From: Massilia eurypsychrophila
GTDB lineage: Bacteria > Pseudomonadota > Gammaproteobacteria > Burkholderiales > Burkholderiaceae_D
DNA: 64,000 nucleotides
Direction: 5' to 3'
Assembly: GCF_002760655.1 (NCBI RefSeq)
Contig: NZ_PDOC01000019.1
Span: 1-64,000, forward strand
Made by a program: the position numbers and the translations under genes. Each line of letters opens with the position of its first letter. The stretch's first letter is position 1. Below the pieces are notes generated by a model. That model ran no database searches, was not told the DNA's origin, and saw only the letters and a list, made by a program, of their open reading frames with translations. Positions 44,600 through 54,185 of this stretch are shown here, piece after piece.

Positions 44600-45220
44600 A
44601 TGCGGCCGGTCGATTTCTATTTCACGCGCCTGATGTACGAGTCGGGCGACTGGGACGTCGACATCCGCATGCCGAGCAACGTGCTCAATTCGCTGGTCGA
44701 ATACACCACGCTGCGGGTCGATCCGGCCGAGCGCGTGGTGGCCCTGTCCGACCCGAAGATGCTGGAGGCGCCGTTCTGCTTCCTGGCCGGCCACAAGCTG
44801 GTGCAGTTCACCCCGGCCGAGCGCAAGAACTTCGAGCGCTACGTGCGTGGCGGCGGCTTCGTGTTCGTCGACGACTGCAACCACGACATCGACGGCCTGT
44901 TCGCCAAGTCGTTCGAGGCCGAGCTGGCGAAGATGTTCGGGCCCAAGGCTCTGAAAAAAATCCCGAACACGCATCCGATCTATTCGAGCTTTTTCAAGTT
45001 CGACGGCCCGCCCAACACCGGCAATGAACTCAATGGCTGGGGCGACGACCTGGTGCACGACTACCTGAAGGCGATCGAAATCAACGGCCGCATCCGGGTG
45101 CTGTACTCGAACAAGGACTACGGTTGCGAGTGGGACTACGACTTTCGCAACAAGCGCTGGCTGGTCATCGACAATACCCGCTTCGCGGTCAACATCATTC
45201 AATATGCTTTAGGAGCCTGA
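44600..45220 (+). CDS. DUF4159 domain protein
   Basis: A 206-residue protein that is essentially a single DUF4159 domain: VDFYFTRLMYESGDWDVDIR, TTLRVDPAERVVALSDPKML, FERYVRGGGFVFVDDCNHD and EWDYDFRNKRWLVIDNTRFA. The glutamine-amidotransferase-like fold (GGGFVFVDD) is typical. No signal peptide or membrane helix was seen. DUF4159 proteins are often encoded with MoxR and DUF58/BatA genes, as here; the biochemical role is unknown. It lies between the second TldE-like gene and the MoxR ATPase gene, with 10- and 1-base gaps. Confidence 0.88.
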   Translation: MRPVDFYFTRLMYESGDWDVDIRMPSNVLNSLVEYTTLRVDPAERVVALSDPKMLEAPFCFLAGHKLVQFTPAERKNFERYVRGGGFVFVDDCNHDIDGLFAKSFEAELAKMFGPKALKKIPNTHPIYSSFFKFDGPPNTGNELNGWGDDLVHDYLKAIEINGRIRVLYSNKDYGCEWDYDFRNKRWLVIDNTRFAVNIIQYALGA

Positions 45221-45221
45221 C

Positions 45222-46226
<1,005 letters not shown>

Positions 46227-46227
46227 C

Positions 46228-47103
46228 ATGCTGGCGACACCGGCGCAGCTGGCGCACACCACCGACCTGAACCTGGTCATCCGCTACGTGCTGGCCGGCC
46301 TCGGCCACGGTATCCACGCGGGGCGCGAGCGCGGCGCCGGCGTCGAGTTCTCCGAATACCGCGCCTATGCGCCGGGCGACGAGTGGCGCCGCGTCGACTG
46401 GAAGCTGCTGGCGCGCGCCGACCGCTATTTCGTGCGCGAGGCCGAGCGCGACAGCCACGTCGCCGTCTGGCTGTGGCTGGATGCCAGCGCGTCGATGGCG
46501 GAGCCGAGCCGCAGCGTGGCTGGCCTCGACAAGCTGCAGTACGCGCGCGCCGTGCTGGCCTGCATTGCCGCCATCGCGCAGCGCCAGGGCGACGCCTTCG
46601 GCCTGATCGTCTGCGGCGGCGACCGCGTGAAGTTCACGCCGGCCGCGCGCGGACCGCGCCAGATGCAGCGCATCCTGGCGCAGCTGTCGCGCACCGAGGC
46701 GCAGGGCAGCCTGCCGCCGGCCGAGACATTGCGAACCAGCCTGCATTTCGCCCGTTCGCCAAGCCTGGTGTTCGCCGTCAGCGACTATCTAGACTGGCCA
46801 TCGGCCCAATCGGAAGCGCTGCTGCGGCTGCGCCACATGCGCCACGACGTGCGCGCGCTGTGCCTGCAAACCAACGCCGAGTGCGACGCCAGCTTCGCCG
46901 CCGGCGGCACATGGCGCGACCCTGAAGCAGGCGCGGGCCTGTTCCGCTTCGAACAGCAGGCTTACCAGAAAAACCGCGCCGGCCATTTCGCCGCCATGAC
47001 GGCCGACTGCCGCCGCAGCGACATACGCACGCTCGAAGCGCGCATCGAACAACCGCTGCAGACGGTGCTGCGCGCGTGGCTGCGCCAGGCGGGCCGCGCA
47101 TGA
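46228..47103 (+). CDS. DUF58 domain protein with VWA-like MIDAS motif
   Basis: A 291-residue cytoplasmic protein with the DUF58 signature GVEFSEYRAYAPGDEWRRVD followed by WKLLARADRYFVREAERD. Downstream, WLWLDASASMAEP supplies D-x-S-x-S, the metal-ion-dependent adhesion motif of von Willebrand A folds. MoxR ATPases usually act on such a partner. The ATG at 46228 follows the MoxR stop by one base; a longer in-frame extension upstream overlaps the MoxR gene and is not conserved. Its end overlaps the next start by 4 bases (ATGA). Confidence 0.92.
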   Translation: MLATPAQLAHTTDLNLVIRYVLAGLGHGIHAGRERGAGVEFSEYRAYAPGDEWRRVDWKLLARADRYFVREAERDSHVAVWLWLDASASMAEPSRSVAGLDKLQYARAVLACIAAIAQRQGDAFGLIVCGGDRVKFTPAARGPRQMQRILAQLSRTEAQGSLPPAETLRTSLHFARSPSLVFAVSDYLDWPSAQSEALLRLRHMRHDVRALCLQTNAECDASFAAGGTWRDPEAGAGLFRFEQQAYQKNRAGHFAAMTADCRRSDIRTLEARIEQPLQTVLRAWLRQAGRA

Positions 47104-48065
47104 GCATGTGGTGGCTTGCCATGCCCGTGCTGCTGCTGCCGATATGGTGGCACCGGCAGAAGCGCGAACGCAGCAACGCTCAGCCGCTGGCAACCGCGCG
47201 CTTCTTGCCGCGCGCCGATCCGCAGCAGCAGCGCGTGTGGCGCTGGACCGACCGGCTGCTGTTGCTGGTGCGCTGCCTTCTGCTCGCCGGCGTGATCGCG
47301 CTGCTGGCCGACGTCACGCTGCCGTGGCGCGGCGACACCGTGCTGGTCGCGCCCGGCACCGACGCTGCCTGGCTCGATCGCCAGGTGACCGATGCCGGCT
47401 TTTCGGGCGCGGCCCGGATAACGGTCGCCGATCCGCTTGGGTATCTGGCGCTGCATGAGCGTGAATGGAAAGCCAGCGCGCGCCTGCTGGTGGCCGGCAA
47501 CGTGCCAATGCCGGCGCTGCGGCCGCAGTTTCGCCACAAGGTCGAGCTGCGCACGCTGGCTGCGCCATTGCCTGCATCCGAACACCGCGTCGCTGTCGTC
47601 AGCAAACGTGCGCCGCAATGGCGCGTGTTGTTCGCGGCGCTGGATGGCCCGCAGAAATTTGTCGTCACCGACACGGCAGACGCAAAGTCGGAACTGATCA
47701 TATGGGATGTGGCCGAGGCGCCGCCGGCCGGCCTGCACGCGCCGCTGTGGTGGGTCGGCGACGACAGCGCCTTTCCGGAACTGCGCAGCGCCAGGGCTGT
47801 CGACGGCATGCGCTACGCCGACAGCGCGCGTGGCCGGCTATGGTCTGCCACCCCGCCGGCCGACGCCAGCGCCGCGCGCAGCCTGTTCGAAACCTGGCAG
47901 CGCCTGCACTATGCGCCGGTGCCGTACACCGCACCGTCGCAGTCGATCGCGGCGTCCACGGTGCAGACGGCGCCGGCAGCGGGCGCACTGCGCGACATTT
48001 TGCTGATGGCGCTGGCGGCGCTGTTCGCACTCGAAAGGATATTGGCCCATGCAAGCCGACGCTGA
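47100..48065 (+). CDS. BatA-N-terminal-domain membrane protein lacking a VWA domain
   Basis: A 321-residue protein with a BatA-type N-terminus: a first helix (MSMWWLAMPVLLLPIWWHRQ), the FLPRADPQQQRVWRWTDRLL segment and a second helix (LLLLVRCLLLAGVIALLAD). The large middle part (about 70-295) is soluble and predicted outside; a C-terminal helix (LRDILLMALAALFALERIL) follows. Typical BatA proteins have a VWA domain with D-x-S-x-S here, but none is visible. It overlaps DUF58 by 4 bases and the next gene by 17 bases. Confidence 0.82.
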   Translation: MSMWWLAMPVLLLPIWWHRQKRERSNAQPLATARFLPRADPQQQRVWRWTDRLLLLVRCLLLAGVIALLADVTLPWRGDTVLVAPGTDAAWLDRQVTDAGFSGAARITVADPLGYLALHEREWKASARLLVAGNVPMPALRPQFRHKVELRTLAAPLPASEHRVAVVSKRAPQWRVLFAALDGPQKFVVTDTADAKSELIIWDVAEAPPAGLHAPLWWVGDDSAFPELRSARAVDGMRYADSARGRLWSATPPADASAARSLFETWQRLHYAPVPYTAPSQSIAASTVQTAPAAGALRDILLMALAALFALERILAHASRR

Positions 48066-49992
48066 TATCGTCGCGCGCGTCTGGCGCGCTGCCTGGCGCC
48101 GCCGCCTGCCACTGTGGCTTGGCGCGCTGCTGCCGTGGATCGTGCTGCGTTCGCCGATCGGCATCGCCGCCGCGCTGGCGCTGGTGATCTTCGATTGCTG
48201 GCGCCTGCACCGCCGCGTGTCCGCCAACTGGCCGCGCTGGCTCGACGGCGCAATCCCGGAACTGGAAGACAGCAGCCTGCTGCTGGCGCATGCACCAACT
48301 CCCATCGCCCAGTTGCAGCGCCAGCGCCTGCTCGCCCGCGCCGCTGCGGTGCTGAACCTGCCGGCGGTGGCGCGCACACGCGTTCGCGGCGGCTATCACT
48401 GGGTCGCCGCCAGCGCCCTGGTGGCGCTGGGCGTATGGGCCTGGGGCGCGCGTGCCGGCATGCCGAGCATGGCGCCAGCCGCCGCGCCGGCCGCCGCCGC
48501 CGCCGCCGCCGCCGTCGCGCCAGGCCAGGTCTCGCTGCGCGTCACGCCGCCAAAATACACTGCGGTGGCGCCGTTCGAATCGGCGCCACGCGACCTGCAG
48601 GTGCCCGAGCACAGCGTGGTGCAATGGTGCGGCAAGGACGCGGTGATCGAACTGAGCGACGGCCAGCAGCTCAAGACCGGCGCCGCTTGCGCGCAGTGGA
48701 AGGCCACCGAATCGGTGTTCTGGCGCCTGCGCGGGGTGCGCTACAACCTGCGCGTGACGCCCGACCAGCCGCCGCTGATCACCGTCACGGCGCCGACCGA
48801 CATGGTGCAGGTGCTGGCGGCCGATGCAAACAGTGCCGCCATCGCGGTGGCGGTGCGCGACGACTACCAGGTGGCCCGCGCCACCTTGCACCTGACCCTG
48901 GCGCGCGGCAGCGGCGAAAACATCCGCTTCAGCGACCGCGAAGTGCCGCTGCCGGCGTCGAGCGACCCACGCGCGCGCAACTGGTCACGCCAGTGGACGC
49001 TGGCCGAGCTGGGCATGGAGCCGGGCGACGAGCTGTATTTTTTCGTGCGCGCGGCGGACAATGCCGAGCCGGTTCACGGCGCTCAGTCGCCGACCTACAC
49101 GCTGCGCCTGCCGGGGCCTGTCGGCACCGAAGACGAGACGTCGGCGCTGCCGATGCTGGTCAAGCCGGAGAACCTGCGCAGCCAGCGCCAGGTCATCATC
49201 GATACCCAGCAACTGATCGCCGACATGAAGGCGCAGCCGAAAATGGCCGCCGCCACGGTGCGCAGCCGCAGCGAGTCGATCGCCGGCGACCAGGCGCAGC
49301 TGCGCCGCCGCTACGGCCAGTTCCTCGGCGAGGAGTCGAGCCTGTTCGGCGGCGACGACCACGAAAAGGAAGAGGGCAAGCACGACGTGGTGGCCGAATT
49401 CGGCCATGCCCACGACCAGGCCGAGAACGCCACGCTGTTCGACGAGGGCACCAAGAAAGTGCTGCGGCGCGCGCTGTCGGCGATGTGGGATGCCGAAAAA
49501 GCGCTGCGGGCGATCACGCCGCAGCCGGCGCTGGCGCCCGAACACAAGGCGCTCGAGGCGATCAAGCAGCTGCAGCAGGCCGACCGCATCTACCTGCACA
49601 AGACGGCGTTCGCGCCGCCGCCGATCAAGGAGGAGCTGCGCATGAGTGGTGATGTAGTGGGCGCCAAGAGCTACCGGCGCGCGCAGGATGCGCCCAACGA
49701 TGCGGTGCCGGCGGAAGTGCGCGAGCTGCTGCGCGCCCTCGGCGGCGACGGCGCCTTGCCGGCGCTGTGGAGCCGCACCGCGCACGACTGGATCCGCGCG
49801 CGTATCGCCGGCGACGACCAGCGGCTGCAGGCGCAGCGCGCGGTGCAGGACGTGGCCGACGGCTGCGCCACTTGCCGTCCGGTGCTGCGTGCGTGGATCC
49901 GCGGCGCCATCACCGACGCGCCGGTGCTGCTGCAGGCAACGCCGTCGGCCAGCACGCCGTTCACCCAGGCATGGCGCAGGGCGGCGCCATGA
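48049..49992 (+). CDS. DUF4175-like large membrane protein
   Basis: A 647-residue protein with N-terminal helices (WLGALLPWIVLRSPIGIAAA; HWVAASALVALGVWAW), then an Ala-rich tract (residues about 140-160) coded by a GCC-triplet run, and a long soluble region. Segments VSLRVTPPKYT and DDYQVARATLHLTLARGSGE are beta-rich and resemble the extracellular repeats of DUF4175 proteins. The C-terminal half is helical and charged (about 370-560). The assignment to DUF4175 rests on topology and these motifs. It overlaps the previous gene by 17 bases and the next by 4. Confidence 0.72.
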   Translation: MQADADIVARVWRAAWRRRLPLWLGALLPWIVLRSPIGIAAALALVIFDCWRLHRRVSANWPRWLDGAIPELEDSSLLLAHAPTPIAQLQRQRLLARAAAVLNLPAVARTRVRGGYHWVAASALVALGVWAWGARAGMPSMAPAAAPAAAAAAAAVAPGQVSLRVTPPKYTAVAPFESAPRDLQVPEHSVVQWCGKDAVIELSDGQQLKTGAACAQWKATESVFWRLRGVRYNLRVTPDQPPLITVTAPTDMVQVLAADANSAAIAVAVRDDYQVARATLHLTLARGSGENIRFSDREVPLPASSDPRARNWSRQWTLAELGMEPGDELYFFVRAADNAEPVHGAQSPTYTLRLPGPVGTEDETSALPMLVKPENLRSQRQVIIDTQQLIADMKAQPKMAAATVRSRSESIAGDQAQLRRRYGQFLGEESSLFGGDDHEKEEGKHDVVAEFGHAHDQAENATLFDEGTKKVLRRALSAMWDAEKALRAITPQPALAPEHKALEAIKQLQQADRIYLHKTAFAPPPIKEELRMSGDVVGAKSYRRAQDAPNDAVPAEVRELLRALGGDGALPALWSRTAHDWIRARIAGDDQRLQAQRAVQDVADGCATCRPVLRAWIRGAITDAPVLLQATPSASTPFTQAWRRAAP

Positions 49993-51425
49993 CGATGATC
50001 GCGATCGGCCTGATCGGCCTTGCCAGCGCGGGCGTCTACCTGTGGCGGCGCCGCTTTATCGACGCGCTGCTGGTGCTGGTTGCCGCCGCGGCGCTGGCTG
50101 GCATCGGCGGCAATTTCTCATTGCCGCACACCGCCGCCAAGGGGCCGCTGACTGGCGACGGCCTGACCGAGGCGCAGTGGCGCGATCTGTCTGCGCGGCC
50201 GCTGGCGTGGACTGTGCCGGCGAGCCCCGTGCTGCGGCTCGATTTCCCCCGCCGCCTGACGCTCGGCCGCATGTTCACATTCACCATCCATCGCGACAAG
50301 CCCGGCGCGGCGCGCCTGCAACTGCTGGCGGAGAACAAGCAGGTCATCGCTGAGGCCAGCGGCTCGGCGGCGTCGCTCAGCGTGCAGTGGCTGCCGCCGG
50401 CCGCCGAGCTGCTGGTGCTGCGCGCTCGCTTGCTGGACGCCGCAGGCAATACGCTGGCCGAAGGGCCGGTGCCGCTCAACGTGGTGGACGCCGCGCCACT
50501 GCGGGTGCAGGGGCGCTTCGCCGCGCCGTCGTTCGACCTGCGCGTGCTGAACGAACTACTGGCCAATAGCGGCGCGCTGCTCGACTGGCAGGTCACGCTC
50601 GGCAAAACCGTCACCCGCAGCGAGACCGCGCGCGAACCGATGGCCGCTCCCAACCTGCTGATCATCGACGCCGCCTGGTTCGAACGCGCATCGGAAAGCG
50701 CACGCGCGGCGCTGCTTGCCCAAGGCACGCCGCTGGTCATCCTGGGCGCCAACGCAAGCGACACCCGCATCTGGCAGCGCGCGATGCAGCTCGACCTGAA
50801 GCCGCAAGCCGATGGCCGCGTTGCGGGCGCTCTTGCAATGCCGGTGGCGCCGTTCAATCCGGTTGCGGGAACCTGGACCGCCGGCGACGGCACGTTCTGG
50901 ACCCGCGGGCGCATCACCTGGGTCGGCGTGGGCGACTGGCACCGCCTGGCGATCAGCCAGCCGCGCCAGCTCGCGCTGTGGTGGCAAGGTGTGCTCGACG
51001 GCGCCGGCGTAAAGGTGGAGCAGGACGTGACATGGGAAGAGCCGCGCGAGATGGCCTTTGCCGGACAGCGCCTGGAACTGTGCGCGCAGGGCGCCAAGGG
51101 CGATGCGGTGTTCCCGTCGCTGCAGCAGAAGATAGTCTGGCAGCGTCGGCTTGACAAGGCCGACGCCTCCTGCGTCGCGGTGTGGCCGCGCCAGGCGGGC
51201 TGGCTGAAGATGGAGGGGAAGGGCGGCGAGACGTACGTGTTCGATGCAGCGGACTGGCCGCAGTGGCAGGCGGCGCAGCGGCGCGATGCTACTAGCCGCT
51301 ACCTCGCCCGCACCGCGGCTCCGGCGGCGATCGGCAGCACGCCGTTGCCGGCGTGGCCGTTCGCCTTGCTGTTCACGCTGGCCATGCTCGCGCTGTGGTG
51401 GCGCGAGCGCGGCCGGCTCGCTTAG
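49989..51425 (+). CDS. Membrane protein closing the tld-MoxR operon
   Basis: A 478-residue protein with N-terminal helices (MIAIGLIGLASAGVYLW; ALLVLVAAAALAGI), a large soluble middle part, and a C-terminal helix (PLPAWPFALLFTLAMLALWW). The middle resembles the amidotransferase-like region often placed after BatA proteins (PNLLIIDAAWFERASESARA; TPLVILGANASDTRI), which may be a sensor or scaffold. I do not recognise a catalytic motif. Translation probably restarts at the ATGA overlap with the upstream gene. Its last 4 bases overlap the end of the convergent receptor gene, so no separate terminator exists between them. Confidence 0.75.
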   Translation: MTMIAIGLIGLASAGVYLWRRRFIDALLVLVAAAALAGIGGNFSLPHTAAKGPLTGDGLTEAQWRDLSARPLAWTVPASPVLRLDFPRRLTLGRMFTFTIHRDKPGAARLQLLAENKQVIAEASGSAASLSVQWLPPAAELLVLRARLLDAAGNTLAEGPVPLNVVDAAPLRVQGRFAAPSFDLRVLNELLANSGALLDWQVTLGKTVTRSETAREPMAAPNLLIIDAAWFERASESARAALLAQGTPLVILGANASDTRIWQRAMQLDLKPQADGRVAGALAMPVAPFNPVAGTWTAGDGTFWTRGRITWVGVGDWHRLAISQPRQLALWWQGVLDGAGVKVEQDVTWEEPREMAFAGQRLELCAQGAKGDAVFPSLQQKIVWQRRLDKADASCVAVWPRQAGWLKMEGKGGETYVFDAADWPQWQAAQRRDATSRYLARTAAPAAIGSTPLPAWPFALLFTLAMLALWWRERGRLA

Positions 51426-53905
51426 AAAGCGTAGTCGGCGCGCAGGTAGCCGGAGCGGCCGTTGATGCCGATCGGGCAGGTCTCCCAGCAGTGGGTGAAG
51501 CCCAGCTGCGGAAACGGCGCCGCCTTGGTCTTGTCCCACTCGGTCGGGTAGGTGTCGAACACGTTGTTCAAGCCGGCCGACAGGCTGAAGCGCTTGCTGA
51601 ACGAATAGCGCATCGTCAGGTCGACCAGCCACTTCGCTTCCCAGGTCTGGATGAACGGCGCGGTGAATCCCTGGCCCTGCACTTCACCGTAGTAGTTGGC
51701 GCGGGCGTTGACGTTCCATGCGCCGGCCGTGTAGTCGGCGCCGACGACGTGGTGCTGGCGCGGCTGGCCGCGTTCGATCAAGGTCACCTGCGAATCGTCG
51801 AACAGCTGGGCGCCAGTCAGCACCGGCGACTGTGAATTGCGGCTCTTGACCTTGGTGCGGTTGAAGCCCAACTGGCCCGACAGCACCAGCGTGGCATTGC
51901 TCAACTTGGTGGTGTGATCGGCGACCAGGTCGAAGCCGTCGGTTGTGGTGTCGATCGCGTTGGTGAAGAACTGCGCCTGGCCGACCTTCAGCGGATCAAG
52001 GATGGCCTTGATCGGGCACGCCGCCGCGGTCAGGCAGGCGCCCGATTCCGGCGCGATGTTGCTCGAAAAGACGATGCGGTCGTCGATGTTGGTGCGGTAC
52101 ACGTCAGCCGTCACCGAGAAGCCGGTGACCGGGCGCAGGATGATGCCGATGCTGCCGCTTTGCGACGTTTCCTGTTTCAGCGGCGAGATGCCGAACGCGC
52201 GGGTGACGGCGCTGCCTTCGCGCGCGGTCAGCGTCTCGGTCAGCACGCCGGCCGTGTTCAGGTTGGTCGACACCGAGCTGTAGAACTTCTGCTGCACGCC
52301 CGGTGCGCGAAAGCCCGTCGACACGCTGCCGCGCATGCCGATGGTGCGCGACGGGTCGTAGCGCATGCTCAGTTTTCCGGTGGTGGTGTTGCCGAAGTCC
52401 GAATACTTTTCGAAGCGGACGGCGCCCGCCACCAGCAGATGCGGCGTCAGGTTGTGTTCCGCGTCGAGGTAGGCGGCGACGTTGTGGCGGCCGGCGTCGA
52501 CCGCGGTACCTGGCGTGTAGCCGGGGAATCCCTGCGCGCCGGAGGCGGCGATGCCGCCGGTCTGGTCGAAGATCTTGATGGCCGGGTTGTTGGTGCGTCC
52601 GTACTGGTAGGACACCGGGTCGCCCGCTTCGATGGCGTAGTTATCGCGGCGGTACTCGAAGCCGCCGGCCACCAGCAGCTTGGCGCCGCCGATGTCGACC
52701 GGGCCGCGCAGGTCGGCGTTGAAGGTGGTCTGGTTGAATTTCAGGCGGCCGGTGTCGGCTTCCAGCGGCGATTCGGCATAGATGCCGCCGCCCGGTTTCG
52801 GCTCGTACCAGTAGCTGACGTTGATCGAATTACGTTCGTGGAAACCGAGTTCGCTGCGGCCGTGGTTGACGCTGACGTCGAACTTCCAGTCGTTGGCCAG
52901 GTCGCGCTTGTAGCCTACTGCCAGCGAGGCGTCCTTCACGGTCGTCATGATGTTCGGCAGGTAGCCGTTCGGGTACACCGCAGGCACAGTGCGCCCGTCC
53001 CCGGCCGAGCGGAAGAAGCCGGCCGAGTCGCCGGTGCGCTTGGAGACGCCGCCGAAGGCGTAGAACTCGCTGTCTTTGCCGAGCGGGATGGCGGCGTTCC
53101 ACCACAGGTAGGCATCCTTGGCCAGGCTGTCGCCGATGCGCTGGGTCACGCGCGGCGGATCGACGCGCAAGGTGTCGAGGCCGGCGCGGTTGGTTTCGCC
53201 GCGGTGGCGCCCTTCGACCGTCAGGTTCAGGTAGCCGCCGTCGGTGCCGAGCGCAACGCCGGTGTTGGCGCTGCCGGAGACCAGGTCGCCGTCGCCCTTC
53301 GACGTGGTGCCGACCGTGCCGCTCAACTGGGTCTCGCCCACGTTCGACTTGAGGACGATGTTGATCACGCCGGCGATCGCATCCGACCCGTACTGCGCGG
53401 CGGCGCCGTCGCGCAGCACCTCGATGTGGTGGATCGCGGACAGCGGAATGGCGTTGATGTCGGTGCCGGCGGAGCCGCGGCCGATGGTTTGCTGGACGTT
53501 GACCAGCGCCTGCTGGTGGCGGCGTTTGCCGTTGACGAGCACCAGCAGCTGGTCGGGCCCGAGGCCGCGCAAGGTGGCCGGGCGAATGATGTCGGTGCCG
53601 TCGCTGATGAACGTGGAGGTGAAGTTGAATGACGGGTCGAGCGTTTGCAGCAGCTTGCCCAGTTCCAGCGGGCCGGCGTTCTGCATGTCCTTGGCGCTGA
53701 TCAGGCCGACCGGCACGGCGGTGTCGAGGGCGGTCTTGGCGCTCGAGCGCGATCCGAGCACGACGACCGACTGGGTGCCTTCGTCGCTTGGGCGGGCCTG
53801 CTGGCCGCCGGCCGCTTCCTGCGCGCCGGCGTGGTTCAGGGCCGCGAGCAGCGCCGAGGCGAGCAAGGTGCGGTTCAGGTTCGCTCTTCCGGTGTGTTTC
53901 GTCAT
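51422..53905 (-). CDS. TonB-dependent outer-membrane receptor
   Basis: An 827-residue receptor. Residues 1-28 form a signal peptide (LASALLAALNHAGAQ). The plug domain (about 45-170) has SVVVLGSRSSAKTALDTAVP, a TonB-box-like stretch, and VEVLRDGAAAQYGSDAIAGV. The 22-strand barrel follows and ends with YLRADYAF, with the C-terminal Phe needed for BAM insertion. The best general match is to the ferric-siderophore or nutrient TonB-dependent receptors; the long LNHAG/AQEAAGG leader and absence of a signalling domain argue against sigma-factor control. No transport partner lies nearby. An ATGCTATAGCA element lies upstream (53969-53979), shared with the TonB-like gene. Confidence 0.93.
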   Translation of the reverse strand: MTKHTGRANLNRTLLASALLAALNHAGAQEAAGGQQARPSDEGTQSVVVLGSRSSAKTALDTAVPVGLISAKDMQNAGPLELGKLLQTLDPSFNFTSTFISDGTDIIRPATLRGLGPDQLLVLVNGKRRHQQALVNVQQTIGRGSAGTDINAIPLSAIHHIEVLRDGAAAQYGSDAIAGVINIVLKSNVGETQLSGTVGTTSKGDGDLVSGSANTGVALGTDGGYLNLTVEGRHRGETNRAGLDTLRVDPPRVTQRIGDSLAKDAYLWWNAAIPLGKDSEFYAFGGVSKRTGDSAGFFRSAGDGRTVPAVYPNGYLPNIMTTVKDASLAVGYKRDLANDWKFDVSVNHGRSELGFHERNSINVSYWYEPKPGGGIYAESPLEADTGRLKFNQTTFNADLRGPVDIGGAKLLVAGGFEYRRDNYAIEAGDPVSYQYGRTNNPAIKIFDQTGGIAASGAQGFPGYTPGTAVDAGRHNVAAYLDAEHNLTPHLLVAGAVRFEKYSDFGNTTTGKLSMRYDPSRTIGMRGSVSTGFRAPGVQQKFYSSVSTNLNTAGVLTETLTAREGSAVTRAFGISPLKQETSQSGSIGIILRPVTGFSVTADVYRTNIDDRIVFSSNIAPESGACLTAAACPIKAILDPLKVGQAQFFTNAIDTTTDGFDLVADHTTKLSNATLVLSGQLGFNRTKVKSRNSQSPVLTGAQLFDDSQVTLIERGQPRQHHVVGADYTAGAWNVNARANYYGEVQGQGFTAPFIQTWEAKWLVDLTMRYSFSKRFSLSAGLNNVFDTYPTEWDKTKAAPFPQLGFTHCWETCPIGINGRSGYLRADYAF

Positions 53906-53968
53906 TGCGTGTCTCTTTCTCTTGGCTATTTTCGTCAGTCGCGCGCGGGCGCGCGCGATGCCCGGAAG

Positions 53969-53979
53969 ATGCTATAGCA
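53969..53979 (-). promoter_or_regulatory. Extended -10-like element upstream of the receptor
   Basis: ATGCTATAGCA, read as TGCTATAGC on the minus strand, 64 bases before the receptor start. The same 11 bases occur at 6999-7009 upstream of the TonB-like gene. No clear -35 box was seen. Confidence 0.4.
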
Positions 53980-54185
53980 CACCAAATGGTCTGTACAACC
54001 CGCATGGAATGACTGTTGTATTTATAGATAGTCAGGCAATATTTCGGGCTACCTAACTGAAAAGCAGAGTAGTATTTACGCCCCTTGCGGCAGTTCCTGC
54101 GGTCTGTCCAATATATTTCCTACGGGTAAGAAAAATATAGTATTCTTAAGTGCAATATTGTGTTTATCTTAATCTGGGAGCCGTG

